Positions 6,862-14,989 are shown, numbered from the stretch's first letter. The stretch is DNA of 45,528 bases from an uncultured Alcaligenaceae bacterium (GCA_937908115.1 CALEQZ010000023.1:1-45528), one strand, 5' to 3'. Program-made: numbers and translations. The notes: generated by a model from the sequence alone, not told the origin.

Positions 6862-7617
6862 ATGAAGATTTCCGCGTCTCACCCCGTGCCGCTGGGAAGC
6901 CCCCTGTACAAGCAAGTCAAGCAAGCCATGCTCGCCGCCTTGTCGCGCGGGGAATGGAAGCAGGGCGAAGCCGTACCCCCGGAAAGGACGCTGGCCGAAC
7001 GCTTCGGCGTATCCATCGGCACCCTGCGCAAGGCCATCGACGAGCTGGCAGCCGAGAACATCCTGATCCGCCACCAGGGGCGCGGCACTTTCGTGGCGAT
7101 CCATGCACGCAACCAGCACTTCTTCAAGTTCTTCCGCATCGTGCGCAATGACGGCCATAAGTCGTACCCCGTCACCCAGCTGGTGCGCTTTCGCCGCGTG
7201 CGGGCAGGAGCGGTCGCGCGCGAGAAGCTGCTGCTCGGCCCGGGCGCGTACGTCTATGAATTCTCAAACGTGCTCTCCTTGAACGGCGACGTGGTGATGG
7301 TGGACGACATCACCCTGCCCGAGGCGCTGTTTTCCGGCTTGACCGAAAAGCAGCTGCGCGAGCGCCCGAGCACGCTATACAACCTGTACCAAGACGCCTA
7401 TGGCATCAACGTCATCGCCACCGACGAACGCCTGCGGGTCTGCCAGGCCGACGCGGCCCAGGCGCGCTGGCTGGGCGTCGATCAAGGCGCGCCGCTTCTG
7501 GAAATCCGGCGCGTGGCGTTTTCCTATCACCACCGGCCCGTGGAATGGCGCGTTTCGCGCGTCAACACACAGGGCTACGAGTACATCGGACAGGAACCCG
7601 GCGCACCCGCTGCCTGA
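6862..7617 (+). CDS. GntR-family (HutC/UTRA type) transcriptional regulator of the sulfolactate locus
   Basis: This is a 251-residue regulator. Residues about 15-75 form the winged helix of GntR proteins (LYKQVKQAMLAALSRGEWKQGEAVPPERTLAERFGVSIGTLRKAIDEL then a GRGTFV wing). The rest is a UTRA ligand-binding domain of the HutC subfamily, with DDITLPEALF and the late LEIRRVAF strand. I chose the ATG at 6862. A TTG at 6850 is also possible, and neither has a clear ribosome site. It is divergent from suyA with tandem palindromes between them, so it probably represses or activates the sulfolactate operon in response to a pathway intermediate. The effector is unknown. Confidence 0.85.
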   Translation: MKISASHPVPLGSPLYKQVKQAMLAALSRGEWKQGEAVPPERTLAERFGVSIGTLRKAIDELAAENILIRHQGRGTFVAIHARNQHFFKFFRIVRNDGHKSYPVTQLVRFRRVRAGAVAREKLLLGPGAYVYEFSNVLSLNGDVVMVDDITLPEALFSGLTEKQLRERPSTLYNLYQDAYGINVIATDERLRVCQADAAQARWLGVDQGAPLLEIRRVAFSYHHRPVEWRVSRVNTQGYEYIGQEPGAPAA

Positions 7618-7647
7618 ACTGTAGTGTCGGGGCGTACCAGGCGGCAA

Positions 7648-7656
7648 TGCTAGAAT
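7648..7656 (+). promoter_or_regulatory. Extended -10 promoter element before metX
   Basis: TGCTAGAAT matches an extended -10 (TG, one base, then TAGAAT at 5 of 6 positions) and lies about 35 bases upstream of the riboswitch. No convincing -35 is visible, which is acceptable for extended -10 promoters. Confidence 0.35.
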
Positions 7657-7687
7657 CCGCCATTAACTTATTCCTTTTTCCTCGTTA

Positions 7688-7746
7688 TCGGCGCCGATTT
7701 GCCTGATCCGCTTGCGGGCGCCTGAATAAATTCAGCTAAAGAGGTC
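7688..7746 (+). promoter_or_regulatory. SAM-II riboswitch (metX leader)
   Basis: The leader immediately before metX matches the SAM-II pattern in order. A 6-bp P1 stem pairs GGCGCC (7690-7695) with GGCGCC (7717-7722). The first loop begins GATTTG and the second part ends in CGCTTGCG. The A-rich linker TGAATAAAT is followed by the characteristic GCTAAAGAGG. A CTGA (7703-7706) to TCAG (7732-7735) pairing can close the pseudoknot. The Shine-Dalgarno GAGG lies at the 3' end, five bases before the GTG start, so SAM binding would hide it and shut off translation. SAM-II elements are known before metX/metA in proteobacteria. The identification is by pattern recognition and no covariance score was run. 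Confidence 0.85.
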
Positions 7747-7749
7747 CCC

Positions 7750-9018
7750 GTGACTGATCCCTCCTCGTCCCTCGCGGACACGCTCTCCCCGACCCCTGCC
7801 GCCTCCTGCTCCAATGTCGCTGCGCCGTCCGGCCGGTCCGTAGGCGTGGTCCATTCCAGCTTGGTCGCGTTCGACGAACCCTTGCAGTTGGCCAGCGGCG
7901 CCCGGATCGATGCCTACGAGCTGGCGGTCGAAACCTACGGCACGCTCAACGCCGATCGCAGCAACGCCGTCCTCATATGCCATGCGCTGAACGCCTCGCA
8001 TCACGTCGCCGGCATCTCGGCCAACGATCCGAACGACATTGGCTGGTGGGACAACATGGTCGGGCCGGGCAAGCCGGTCGATACCGACCGCTATTTCGTC
8101 ATCGGCGTCAACAACCTCGGTTCGTGCTTCGGCTCGACCGGGCCGGCAAGCATCAATCCGGCCACGGGGCGTCCCTGGGGGGCGGCGTTTCCGGTGCTGA
8201 CCGTCGAAGACTGGGTCAACGCGCAGGCCAGGCTGGCCGACCGGTTCGGCATCGAGCGCTTTGCCGCCGTCATGGGCGGATCGCTCGGGGGCATGCAGGC
8301 GCTGAGCTGGGCGATCACCTGGCCCGAGCGCGTGGCGCACTGCGTGGTCATCGCCAGTACGCCGCGGCTGTCGGCGCAGAACATTGCCTTCAACGAGGTG
8401 GCGCGCCGCGCCATCATCACCGACCCGGACTTCCATGGCGGCGACTATTACGCGCACAACACCGTGCCGCGGCGCGGCCTGTCGGTGGCGCGCATGCTCG
8501 GCCACATCACTTACCTATCCGATGACGACATGGCCGCCAAGTTCGGCCGCAACCAGCGCGAGCCGTCGCAGGACGGCTCCTACCGCTACGGGTACGACGT
8601 CGAATTCGAGGTCGAGTCGTACCTGCGCTACCAGGGCGAAAAATTCTCGCGCTATTTCGACGCCAACACCTATCTGCTGATTACGCGTGCGCTGGATTAC
8701 TTCGATCCGGCGCGCAAGCACGGCGGCGACTTGGCGCGCGCGCTGGCGCCAGCCACGGCCGACTTCCTCCTGGTGTCGTTCACCACCGACTGGCGCTTTC
8801 CGCCGGAGCGTTCGCGCGAGATCGTGCGGGCGCTGGTCAACAACAAGCGTCCGGTTACCTATGCCGAGATCGACGCGCCGCATGGCCACGACGCCTTCCT
8901 GTTGGATGATGCGCGCTACCACGCCGTCGTGGCCGGTTACTTCGACCGCATCGCCCGCACCCTGGGCCTGGGCGACCGCGCCGGCGAGCCGGTCCCGTCC
9001 GCGGAGGCGCTGCAATGA
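7750..9018 (+). CDS. metX: Homoserine O-acyltransferase (MetX)
   Basis: This 422-residue alpha/beta-hydrolase activates homoserine for methionine synthesis by acylating its hydroxyl. The nucleophile Ser178 lies in GGSLGGMQALSW, the conserved Asp in SFTTDWRFPP, and the catalytic His380 in DAPHGHDAFLLD. The early ICHALNASHHV block is also typical. The N-terminal 35 residues are Ser/Pro/Ala-rich and low in complexity. The start is GTG at 7750, preceded by GAGG inside the riboswitch. Its stop overlaps metW by ATGA. MetX proteins use acetyl-CoA or, in some lineages, succinyl-CoA, and I cannot tell which here. Expression should fall when SAM is high. Confidence 0.95.
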   Translation: MTDPSSSLADTLSPTPAASCSNVAAPSGRSVGVVHSSLVAFDEPLQLASGARIDAYELAVETYGTLNADRSNAVLICHALNASHHVAGISANDPNDIGWWDNMVGPGKPVDTDRYFVIGVNNLGSCFGSTGPASINPATGRPWGAAFPVLTVEDWVNAQARLADRFGIERFAAVMGGSLGGMQALSWAITWPERVAHCVVIASTPRLSAQNIAFNEVARRAIITDPDFHGGDYYAHNTVPRRGLSVARMLGHITYLSDDDMAAKFGRNQREPSQDGSYRYGYDVEFEVESYLRYQGEKFSRYFDANTYLLITRALDYFDPARKHGGDLARALAPATADFLLVSFTTDWRFPPERSREIVRALVNNKRPVTYAEIDAPHGHDAFLLDDARYHAVVAGYFDRIARTLGLGDRAGEPVPSAEALQ

Positions 9019-9629
9019 GCCCGGCCCGCAACCAACCGGGACCGGCCGCGCTGCGCCCGGACCTGGCCCGCATCGCAAGCTGGATCGCGCCGGGCAGCCG
9101 CGTGCTGGACCTGGGCTGCGGCGACGGCGCGCTGCTGGCATGGCTGCGCGACGAGCGCCAAGTGCAGGGCACGGGCGTGGAGATCAGCGACGGCTGCGTC
9201 ATCGCATGCGTGCGGCGCGGCGTCGAAGTCATCCAGCAAAACCTCGAGGATGGGTTGGCCCTGTTCGACGACGGGCAATTCGACACGGTGGTGCTGTCGC
9301 AGACCCTGCAGTCCATGCACCACACCGAGCACATCCTGCGAGAAATGATGCGTGTCGGCCGCCACGGCGTGGTGTCTTTCCCGAACTTCGGTTATTGGAC
9401 GCACGGCCTGTCCATTCTGCGCGGGCGCATGCCGGTCACCGGGCAGATGCCCTATGAGTGGTACAACACGCCCAACATCCACCTGTGCACGCTGCAGGAC
9501 TTCGAGCGCCTGGCGCACAAGTTGGGCATGCGCATCGTCGAGCGCGCCACGTTCAACGGGGCGCGTGAAGTCCGCGTGCTGCCGGGTTGGCGCAGCACGC
9601 TCGCCGTCTACCGCCTGACGTTATCCTAG
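9015..9629 (+). CDS. metW: Methionine biosynthesis protein MetW, SAM-methyltransferase fold
   Basis: This 204-residue protein has a class I methyltransferase core. Motif I is VLDLGCGDGALLAWL near residues 31-45, followed by GVEISDGCV and FDTVVLSQTLQSM. The blocks NFGYWTHGLSILRGRMPVTGQMPYEWYNTPNIH are diagnostic of MetW. It overlaps the metX stop by 4 bases (ATGA), so the two are translationally coupled and both fall under the SAM-II riboswitch transcript. MetW is regularly paired with MetX and is thought to support homoserine acylation. Its exact catalytic role is not settled. A GC-rich hairpin follows the stop. Confidence 0.95.
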   Translation: MSPARNQPGPAALRPDLARIASWIAPGSRVLDLGCGDGALLAWLRDERQVQGTGVEISDGCVIACVRRGVEVIQQNLEDGLALFDDGQFDTVVLSQTLQSMHHTEHILREMMRVGRHGVVSFPNFGYWTHGLSILRGRMPVTGQMPYEWYNTPNIHLCTLQDFERLAHKLGMRIVERATFNGAREVRVLPGWRSTLAVYRLTLS

Positions 9630-9631
9630 CG

Positions 9632-9666
9632 CCGGCGGCGTCCGCCGCCGGTCTTCAACCCTTTTT
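9632..9666 (+). terminator. Hairpin with delayed T-tract after metW
   Basis: CCGGCGGCG (9632-9640) pairs with CGCCGCCGG (9643-9651) around a minimal loop. A CTTTTT run follows at 9661-9666. The T-run is about ten bases from the stem, so it is an imperfect intrinsic terminator, but its position just after metW fits. Confidence 0.5.
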
Positions 9667-9686
9667 GCGTACAGGAGCCCGCCATC

Positions 9687-10934
9687 GTGCGCTCATGGCA
9701 ACTCTATACCGGCCGGCGGGTGGCGCCCTTGCTGGTGCTGGGCTTTGCCAGCGGCCTGCCGCTGGCCTTGACCGGCGGTACGCTACAGGCCTGGGCAACG
9801 GTCGAGGGCGTGTCGCTGCAGGAGATCGGCTTCCTGACCCTGGTCGGCACCGCCTACACGCTGAAATTCCTATGGGCGCCACTGGTCGACCGCTACGTGC
9901 CGCCCCTGCTGGGCCGGCGGCGCGGATGGATGTTCATGACGCAGCTGCTGCTTGCGCTGGGGATCATGGCGATGGGCGTGCTGTCACCGGGCAGCGCGCT
10001 GCTGCCGCTGGCCTTGCTGGCGGTGGCCGTCGCTTTCTTTTCCGCCACCCAAGACATCGCCTTCGACGCCTATCGCACCGATGTGCTGCATCAATCCGAG
10101 CGCGGCGCCGGTGCCGCGCTTTCGGTGCTCGGATACCGGTTGGCCATGCTCGTCTCGGGCGGGCTGGCGCTGATCCTGGCCGACCGCTGGCTGGGCTGGG
10201 GCAGCACCTACGTGCTCATGGGCGCGTTGATGGCGCTGTGCGCGCTGGTCACGCTGGCCGCGCCGGAACCGGACACCCCCGCGCAGGCGCCGCGCTCGCT
10301 CGCGCACGCCGTGGCCAAACCCTTCCAGGAGTTCTTCTCGCGGCCGGAAGCGGTCACCATGCTGCTGCTCATCGTCCTGTATAAGCTGGGTGATGCGTTC
10401 GCAGGCGCACTGTCGACCACCTTCCTCATCCGCGGGGCGGGGTTTTCTCCTGCCGAGGTCGGCACGGTCAACAAGGTGCTCGGGCTGGCGGCGACCATCG
10501 TCGGGGCGCTTGCCGGCGGCGCGTTGATGTCCCGGCTGGGCTTGTACCGTTCGCTGATGCTGTTTGGGCTGTTGCAGGCAGTGTCCAACCTGGGCTACTG
10601 GCTGATCGCGGTCAGCCCCAAGAGCCTGGCGCTGATGGCCGCGGCCGTCGGCGTGGAAAACCTCTGCGGCGGCCTGGGCACGGCTGCCTTCGTCGCGTTG
10701 CTGATGGGCCTGTGCGATGCGCGCTTTACCGCCACGCAGTTTGCGCTGCTGTCGGCGTTGTCGGCCGTCGGGCGCACCTACCTGGCTGGGCCGTTGACGC
10801 CGCCGCTGGTCCAAAGCATGGGCTGGCCAGCGTTTTTCATGTTCACCGTGCTCATCGCGCTGCCCGGCCTTGCGCTGCTGCGCTGGCGGCGCGCGGACGT
10901 CGAGCGCGCGGACCGGGCCGACCCGGCGTCCTGA
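9687..10934 (+). CDS. ampG: AmpG-like MFS permease (muropeptide transporter family)
   Basis: This is a 415-residue integral membrane protein with about twelve hydrophobic segments, MFS type. It matches the AmpG family in the N-terminal PLLVLGFASGLPLALTGGTLQAW, GFLTLVGTAYTLKFLWAPLVDRY and SATQDIAFDAYRTD blocks, which form the conserved core of the family. AmpG imports anhydromuropeptides from the periplasm for cell-wall recycling and, where AmpR and AmpC exist, inducer supply. None of those is nearby. The start is a GTG at 9687 with AGGAG about 10 bases upstream. It is separated from metW by a terminator-like hairpin. The family is sure. The muropeptide substrate is by homology. Confidence 0.88.
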   Translation: MRSWQLYTGRRVAPLLVLGFASGLPLALTGGTLQAWATVEGVSLQEIGFLTLVGTAYTLKFLWAPLVDRYVPPLLGRRRGWMFMTQLLLALGIMAMGVLSPGSALLPLALLAVAVAFFSATQDIAFDAYRTDVLHQSERGAGAALSVLGYRLAMLVSGGLALILADRWLGWGSTYVLMGALMALCALVTLAAPEPDTPAQAPRSLAHAVAKPFQEFFSRPEAVTMLLLIVLYKLGDAFAGALSTTFLIRGAGFSPAEVGTVNKVLGLAATIVGALAGGALMSRLGLYRSLMLFGLLQAVSNLGYWLIAVSPKSLALMAAAVGVENLCGGLGTAAFVALLMGLCDARFTATQFALLSALSAVGRTYLAGPLTPPLVQSMGWPAFFMFTVLIALPGLALLRWRRADVERADRADPAS

Positions 10935-10995
10935 CCCGGCTGGCAGCCGGTGCGATGCGGCTGCCGCGGCGTGGTGACGGTCGCGGCCGGCCGCC

Positions 10996-11048
10996 GGAGC
11001 CGTGATCGCGGCGTGCGCGAGTCGCCGCGCACGCCGCAGGCGGGCTCC
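10996..11048. repeat. REP-like intergenic palindrome
   Basis: GCGGCGTGCGCG (11008-11019) and CGCGCACGCCGC (11026-11037) form a perfect 12-bp stem with a 6-base loop. An outer GGAGCC/GGCTCC pair (10996-11001 and 11043-11048) encloses it. On the minus strand the edge reads TTGTAGGAGCCCGC, the look of REP elements in Pseudomonas- and Bordetella-like genomes. No T-tract is present. It fills most of the gap between ampG and the TRIC gene. Confidence 0.5.
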
Positions 11049-11085
11049 TACAATCGCGTCGATGCGCCGTCTTGGAGACCCCGCC

Positions 11086-11703
11086 ATGCTGCTGACCGTC
11101 CTGTATGTCGTCGCGATCACCGCCGAAGCCATGACCGCTGCGCTGGCCGCGGGCCGCCGTGAAATGGACTGGGTGGGCGTATGCATACTTGCGTGCGTGA
11201 CCGCGCTGGGAGGCGGATCCTTGCGCGATGTCCTGCTCGGCCACTACCCGCTGACCTGGGTCAGGCATCCGGAATACCTTTGGATCACCGCCGGGGCGGC
11301 GCTGCTCACGGCCCTGGTGGCGCCCGCGCTCAAGCGCCTGCGCAGGCTGTTCCTGCTGCTCGACGCTCTGGGGCTGGTGGTGTTCACCGTGATCGGCTGC
11401 CGCGTGGCCATGGCCATGGACCTGCCCGTGACCATCGTGCTGCTTAGCGGCATGCTGACCGGCTGCGCCGGGGGCGTGCTGCGCGACGTGCTGTGCAACG
11501 ACATCCCGTTGTTGTTTCGCAGCGAGCTGTACGCCAGCGCGTCGCTGTTGACCGGCGCGCTGTACTTCACGACCCTGCATGCCGGCGCGCCCGATGCGTG
11601 GGCCATGGCCTGCGGCATGGCCGCGGGGCTGGCGCTGCGCCTGATGGCGTTGCGCTGGAACTGGCAGATGCCGCGCTTCGTTTACCGGGACGATTGGAAC
11701 TAG
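11086..11703 (+). CDS. TRIC-family (UPF0126) membrane protein
   Basis: This is a 205-residue inner-membrane protein with about seven hydrophobic segments. It is built as an internal repeat, and each half carries the family motif: GGGSLRDVLLG (about residues 42-52) and AGGVLRDVLCN (about residues 131-141). Prokaryotic TRIC channels are trimeric monovalent-cation channels, and the E. coli relative is YadS. I start at the ATG at 11086, which has GGAG 8-12 bases upstream. A longer reading begins inside the palindromic element and adds an implausible Arg-rich leader. It ends 18 bases before the convergent xth. The physiological role in bacteria is poorly defined. Confidence 0.88.
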   Translation: MLLTVLYVVAITAEAMTAALAAGRREMDWVGVCILACVTALGGGSLRDVLLGHYPLTWVRHPEYLWITAGAALLTALVAPALKRLRRLFLLLDALGLVVFTVIGCRVAMAMDLPVTIVLLSGMLTGCAGGVLRDVLCNDIPLLFRSELYASASLLTGALYFTTLHAGAPDAWAMACGMAAGLALRLMALRWNWQMPRFVYRDDWN

Positions 11704-11721
11704 GCGCAAGCGCCTTGCGCG

Positions 11722-12501
11722 TTACGGCTGCCAGTCGTAATCGATCGTCAGCGGCGCGTGGTCGCTAAAGCGTTCGGCCTTGTAGATCGAGGCCGAGCGT
11801 GCAGTGCGGGCGAATTCCGGGGTGGCGATCTGGTAGTCGATGCGCCAGCCCACGTTCTTGGCCCAGGCTTGCCCGCGGTTGCTCCACCATGTGTAGCACT
11901 CGTCGGTGGCGTCGGGGTGCAGCAGCCGGTAGACGTCGACCCAGCCCAGCTCGTCGAAGACCCGGGTCAGCCACGCGCGCTCTTCGGGCAAGAAGCCGCT
12001 GTTCTTCAGGTTGCCCTTCCAGTTCTTCAGGTCGATTTCCTTGTGGGCGATGTTCCAGTCGCCGCACATAACCACCTGGCGTCCGCAGCGAGCGAGCTGC
12101 GACAAGTGGCCGAAGAAATGCTCCATGAAGGCGAACTTGGCCGCCTGGCGGTGTTCGCCGCTGGACCCGGAAGGCAGGTACACCGACAGGACCGAGAACT
12201 TGTCGTAGACCAGTTCGAGGTAACGTCCTTCGGCGTCGATTTCGGGCACGCCGAGCCCTTCGATGATTTGCAGCGGCTGCTGGCGGGCATAGACGCCCAC
12301 CCCGCTGTAGCCCTTCTTTTCGGCGTAGTGGAAGTAGCCGTACATGCCAGGCGGATTGAGCATCTCGGCCTTCATGTCGGCGGCCTGGGCCTTGAGTTCT
12401 TGGACGCAGACGAAGTCGGCGTCCTGGGCGGCCAGCCACGGAAGGAATCCCTTGTTGACGGCGGAGCGGATGCCGTTGAGGTTGGCGGAAATGATGCGCA
12501 T
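11722..12501 (-). CDS. xth: Exodeoxyribonuclease III
   Basis: This 259-residue AP endonuclease/3'-5' exonuclease repairs abasic sites and blocked 3' ends. The full EEP-family active site is visible: SANLNGIRSA near the N-terminus, CVQELKAQ (metal Glu), GDWNIAHKEIDL (catalytic Asp and Asn), GWRIDYQ (Asp) and FSDHAPLTIDY (Asp-His) near the C-terminus. The start is the ATG at 12501 (MRIISANLNG). The TTG six bases upstream is not needed. It is divergent from pyrE with a 171-base shared control region and convergent with the TRIC gene. Length and motifs are standard. Confidence 0.96.
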   Translation of the reverse strand: MRIISANLNGIRSAVNKGFLPWLAAQDADFVCVQELKAQAADMKAEMLNPPGMYGYFHYAEKKGYSGVGVYARQQPLQIIEGLGVPEIDAEGRYLELVYDKFSVLSVYLPSGSSGEHRQAAKFAFMEHFFGHLSQLARCGRQVVMCGDWNIAHKEIDLKNWKGNLKNSGFLPEERAWLTRVFDELGWVDVYRLLHPDATDECYTWWSNRGQAWAKNVGWRIDYQIATPEFARTARSASIYKAERFSDHAPLTIDYDWQP

Positions 12502-12601
12502 GGGCAATTCGAAGCAAGGGGAAATGGGTCAGGCGCGGGCTGCTGGCGCCGCGCGGCACAGGCCGTAGGGTACCCGATTGGCGCAGCCGGGCCGCTTGGC
12601 C

Positions 12602-12631
12602 CGGACAAGGCGGGGCGTCATGGCGGATAAT
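12602..12631 (+). promoter_or_regulatory. Candidate pyrE promoter
   Basis: CGGACA (12602-12607) and GATAAT (12626-12631), 18 bases apart, match sigma-70 boxes at 4 of 6 and 5 of 6 positions. They lie 42 bases before pyrE. The -35 overlaps the 3' arm of a perfect CCGGGCC/GGCCCGG inverted repeat (12587-12593 and 12598-12604) that could be a binding site. Confidence 0.4.
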
Positions 12632-12672
12632 GGCGCCGTTTTCGAATACTCCTTTCCGTCCCGGATCCCCGT

Positions 12673-13341
12673 ATGGCCTTTTCACGCATCGATTTCGTCC
12701 GCTTTGCCCTGGACGAGGGCGTGCTGCGCTTTGGCAGCTTCGTCGTTAAATCGGGGCGCACCAGCCCGTATTTCTTCAACGCAGGCCTGTTCAACCGCGG
12801 CGGATCGATCGGCAGGCTGGCCAAGTTCTACGCTCGAGCCCTGCTGGATTCGGGCGTGCAGTTCGACATGCTGTTCGGTCCCGCCTACAAGGGCATTCCG
12901 CTGGCCACGGCCACGGCGATCGCCCTGGCTGCCGAGCCGGAAATGGCCGGGCGCGACGTTCCGTTCGCATTCAACCGCAAGGAAGCCAAGGATCACGGCG
13001 AGGGCGGCACGCTGGTGGGGGCGCCGCTCGCGGGCCGGGTGGTCATCATCGACGACGTCATCACCGCCGGCACCTCGGTGCGCGAGTCCGTGGACATCAT
13101 CCGCGCGGCCGGCGCCGAGCCCGCGGCGGTGCTGATCGCCCTGGACCGCATGGAGCGCGCCGGTCCCGACGGCGCGCTGTCGGCGCATTCTGCCGTCCAG
13201 AAGGTGGCCCGCACCTATGGCATCCCCGTCGTGAGCATCGCCACGCTGGAAGATATCCTGGCGCTGCTCGAAGGTGACGCGCGATTCGCCGAGCACCGCG
13301 ACGCGGTCCAGGCCTACCGGCGCCGCTACGGCGTGGCCTAG
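12673..13341 (+). CDS. pyrE: Orotate phosphoribosyltransferase
   Basis: This 222-residue type I PRTase converts orotate plus PRPP to OMP in pyrimidine synthesis. It shows FVVKSGRTSPYFFNAG for substrate contacts, MLFGPAYKGIPLA, the flexible catalytic loop RKEAKDHGEGGTLVG, and the PRPP-binding motif VVIIDDVITAGTS. The start is the first ATG after the divergent region. It stands alone, followed by 181 bases with no gene, then the convergent gatB. Length and motifs are those of a functional enzyme. Confidence 0.97.
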   Translation: MAFSRIDFVRFALDEGVLRFGSFVVKSGRTSPYFFNAGLFNRGGSIGRLAKFYARALLDSGVQFDMLFGPAYKGIPLATATAIALAAEPEMAGRDVPFAFNRKEAKDHGEGGTLVGAPLAGRVVIIDDVITAGTSVRESVDIIRAAGAEPAAVLIALDRMERAGPDGALSAHSAVQKVARTYGIPVVSIATLEDILALLEGDARFAEHRDAVQAYRRRYGVA

Positions 13342-13468
13342 GCCGACCGTGTCGTGCAACGTCGAGATTCGACGACGGGTGCGGCGAGCTGATTTTCTGC
13401 TGGCGCGCGGATGCGGCCGGACCCAGGCAATCCTTCTGCTCGATCACGCCTGCGTCGACCTGCTGGCC

Positions 13469-13489
13469 GCCGGCGCGGATCGCGCCGGC
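13469..13489. other. Perfect 9-bp hairpin in the pyrE-gatB convergent gap
   Basis: GCCGGCGCG (13469-13477) and CGCGCCGGC (13481-13489) pair around a 3-base loop. The 181-base gap (13342-13522) holds nothing else I can identify. It is placed like a bidirectional terminator, but there is no T-run on either side. Confidence 0.35.
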
Positions 13490-13522
13490 GCGTAAGCGCA
13501 AGGCCCCGGCAGGCGCAGGGGA

Positions 13523-14989
13523 TCAGCCGTCGAGCTTGGCCTTGAGCAGCTCGTTGACCTGCTGCGGGTTGGCCTTGCCGCGGGCAGCCTTCATCACCTG
13601 TCCGACCAGCGAATTGAAGGCCTTTTGCTTGCCGGCGCGGTATTCGGCGACGACGCCGGGGTTGGCCGCCAGCACGTCGTCGATCATCGCGGCGATGGCG
13701 CCGGTGTCGCTGATCTGCTTCAGCCCGCGCGCCTCGATGATGGCGTCGGCCGATCCGCCGTGTTCGCCCGCCCACATGGCTGCAAAGACCTCGCGGGCAA
13801 TCTTGTTGGAAATCGTGCCGTCGGCGATCCGGCCAAGCAGCCCGGCCAGCGCGGCCGGCGGCACGGGGCAGGCGGCGATCTCCAGCTCGTCGCGGTTGAG
13901 CGCCGCGGCGACTTCGCCCATGACCCAGTTGGCCGCCGTCTTGGCCTGGCCGGCCGGCAGCGCCTGGCAGACCGCCTCGAAGTAGGCGGCGACGTCGCGG
14001 CTGGCGGTCAGTTGGGCGGCGTCGTAGGCGGTCACGCCGTATTGCGCCTGGAAGCGCTCGCGCATCGCGGCAGGAAGCTCGGGCATGTCGGCGCGCACCG
14101 CCTCGATCCAGTCCTGTCCGATGACCAGCGGCGGCAGGTCGGGGTCAGGGAAGTACCGGTAATCGTGGGCGTCTTCCTTGCTGCGCATGCTGCGCGTCTC
14201 GTCCCGGTCGGCGTCGTACAGCCGGGTTTCCTGCACCACGGTGCCGCCGTCTTCGATCAGTTCGATCTGGCGGCGCGCCTCGAACAGGATGGCGCGCTCG
14301 AGGAAGCGGAAGGAGTTGACGTTCTTGATCTCGGTGCGCGTGCCGAATGCCTGCTGGCCGGCCGGGCGCACGGATACGTTGGCGTCGACGCGGAACGACC
14401 CTTCCTGCATGTTGCCGTCGCAGATGCCCAGCCACACCACCAGCGCATGCAGCGCGCGCGCATAGGCCACGGCCTCGGCCGCCGAGCGCATGTCCGGCTC
14501 GGAAACGATTTCCAGCAGCGGCGTGCCCGCGCGGTTCAGGTCGATGCCGCTGGCCGGTTCCCCCTGCGGCCCCTGCAGGCCGTTCTCGTGCAGGGACTTG
14601 CCGGCGTCTTCCTCCAGGTGCGCGCGCGTCAGCCGCACGGTTTTCTCTTGCTCGCCCACGAAAAAGGTCAGCGAGCCGCCTTGCACCACGGGGATTTCGT
14701 ATTGGCTGATCTGGTAGTTCTTGGGCAGGTCCGGATAGAAGTAGTTCTTGCGCGCGAACACCGAGCGCGGCGCGATGTGCGCGCCCACCGCCAGCCCGAA
14801 GCGGATGGCGCGTTCGACCGCGCCGCGGTTGAGCACGGGCAGGCTGCCGGGCAGGGCCAGGTCCACCAGGTTGGCCTGGGTGTTGGGCTCGGCGCCGAAG
14901 CGGGTGCTGCTGCCCGAGAAGATCTTGGACAGCGTGGAAAGCTGGACGTGCGTTTCCAGGCCAATGACGATTTCCCAAGCCGCACTCAT
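13523..14989 (-). CDS. gatB: Asp/Glu-tRNA(Asn/Gln) amidotransferase subunit B
   Basis: This 488-residue subunit binds the misacylated tRNA and performs the kinase step of the GatCAB complex. It begins MSAAWEIVIGLETHVQLSTLSKIFSG and carries YFYPDLPKNYQISQYE, VRLTRAHLEEDAGKS, DLNRAGTPLLEIVSEPDMRS and MQEGSFRVDANVSVR, all signature GatB blocks. A YqeY-like C-terminal tail ends GQVMKAARGKANPQQVNELLKAKL. The start is ATG at 14989, overlapping the gatA stop by ATGA. The open frame continues upstream through gatA, but that is a shadow. It is the last gene of gatC-gatA-gatB, which supplies Gln-tRNA(Gln) and/or Asn-tRNA(Asn). Confidence 0.97.
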   Translation of the reverse strand: MSAAWEIVIGLETHVQLSTLSKIFSGSSTRFGAEPNTQANLVDLALPGSLPVLNRGAVERAIRFGLAVGAHIAPRSVFARKNYFYPDLPKNYQISQYEIPVVQGGSLTFFVGEQEKTVRLTRAHLEEDAGKSLHENGLQGPQGEPASGIDLNRAGTPLLEIVSEPDMRSAAEAVAYARALHALVVWLGICDGNMQEGSFRVDANVSVRPAGQQAFGTRTEIKNVNSFRFLERAILFEARRQIELIEDGGTVVQETRLYDADRDETRSMRSKEDAHDYRYFPDPDLPPLVIGQDWIEAVRADMPELPAAMRERFQAQYGVTAYDAAQLTASRDVAAYFEAVCQALPAGQAKTAANWVMGEVAAALNRDELEIAACPVPPAALAGLLGRIADGTISNKIAREVFAAMWAGEHGGSADAIIEARGLKQISDTGAIAAMIDDVLAANPGVVAEYRAGKQKAFNSLVGQVMKAARGKANPQQVNELLKAKLDG

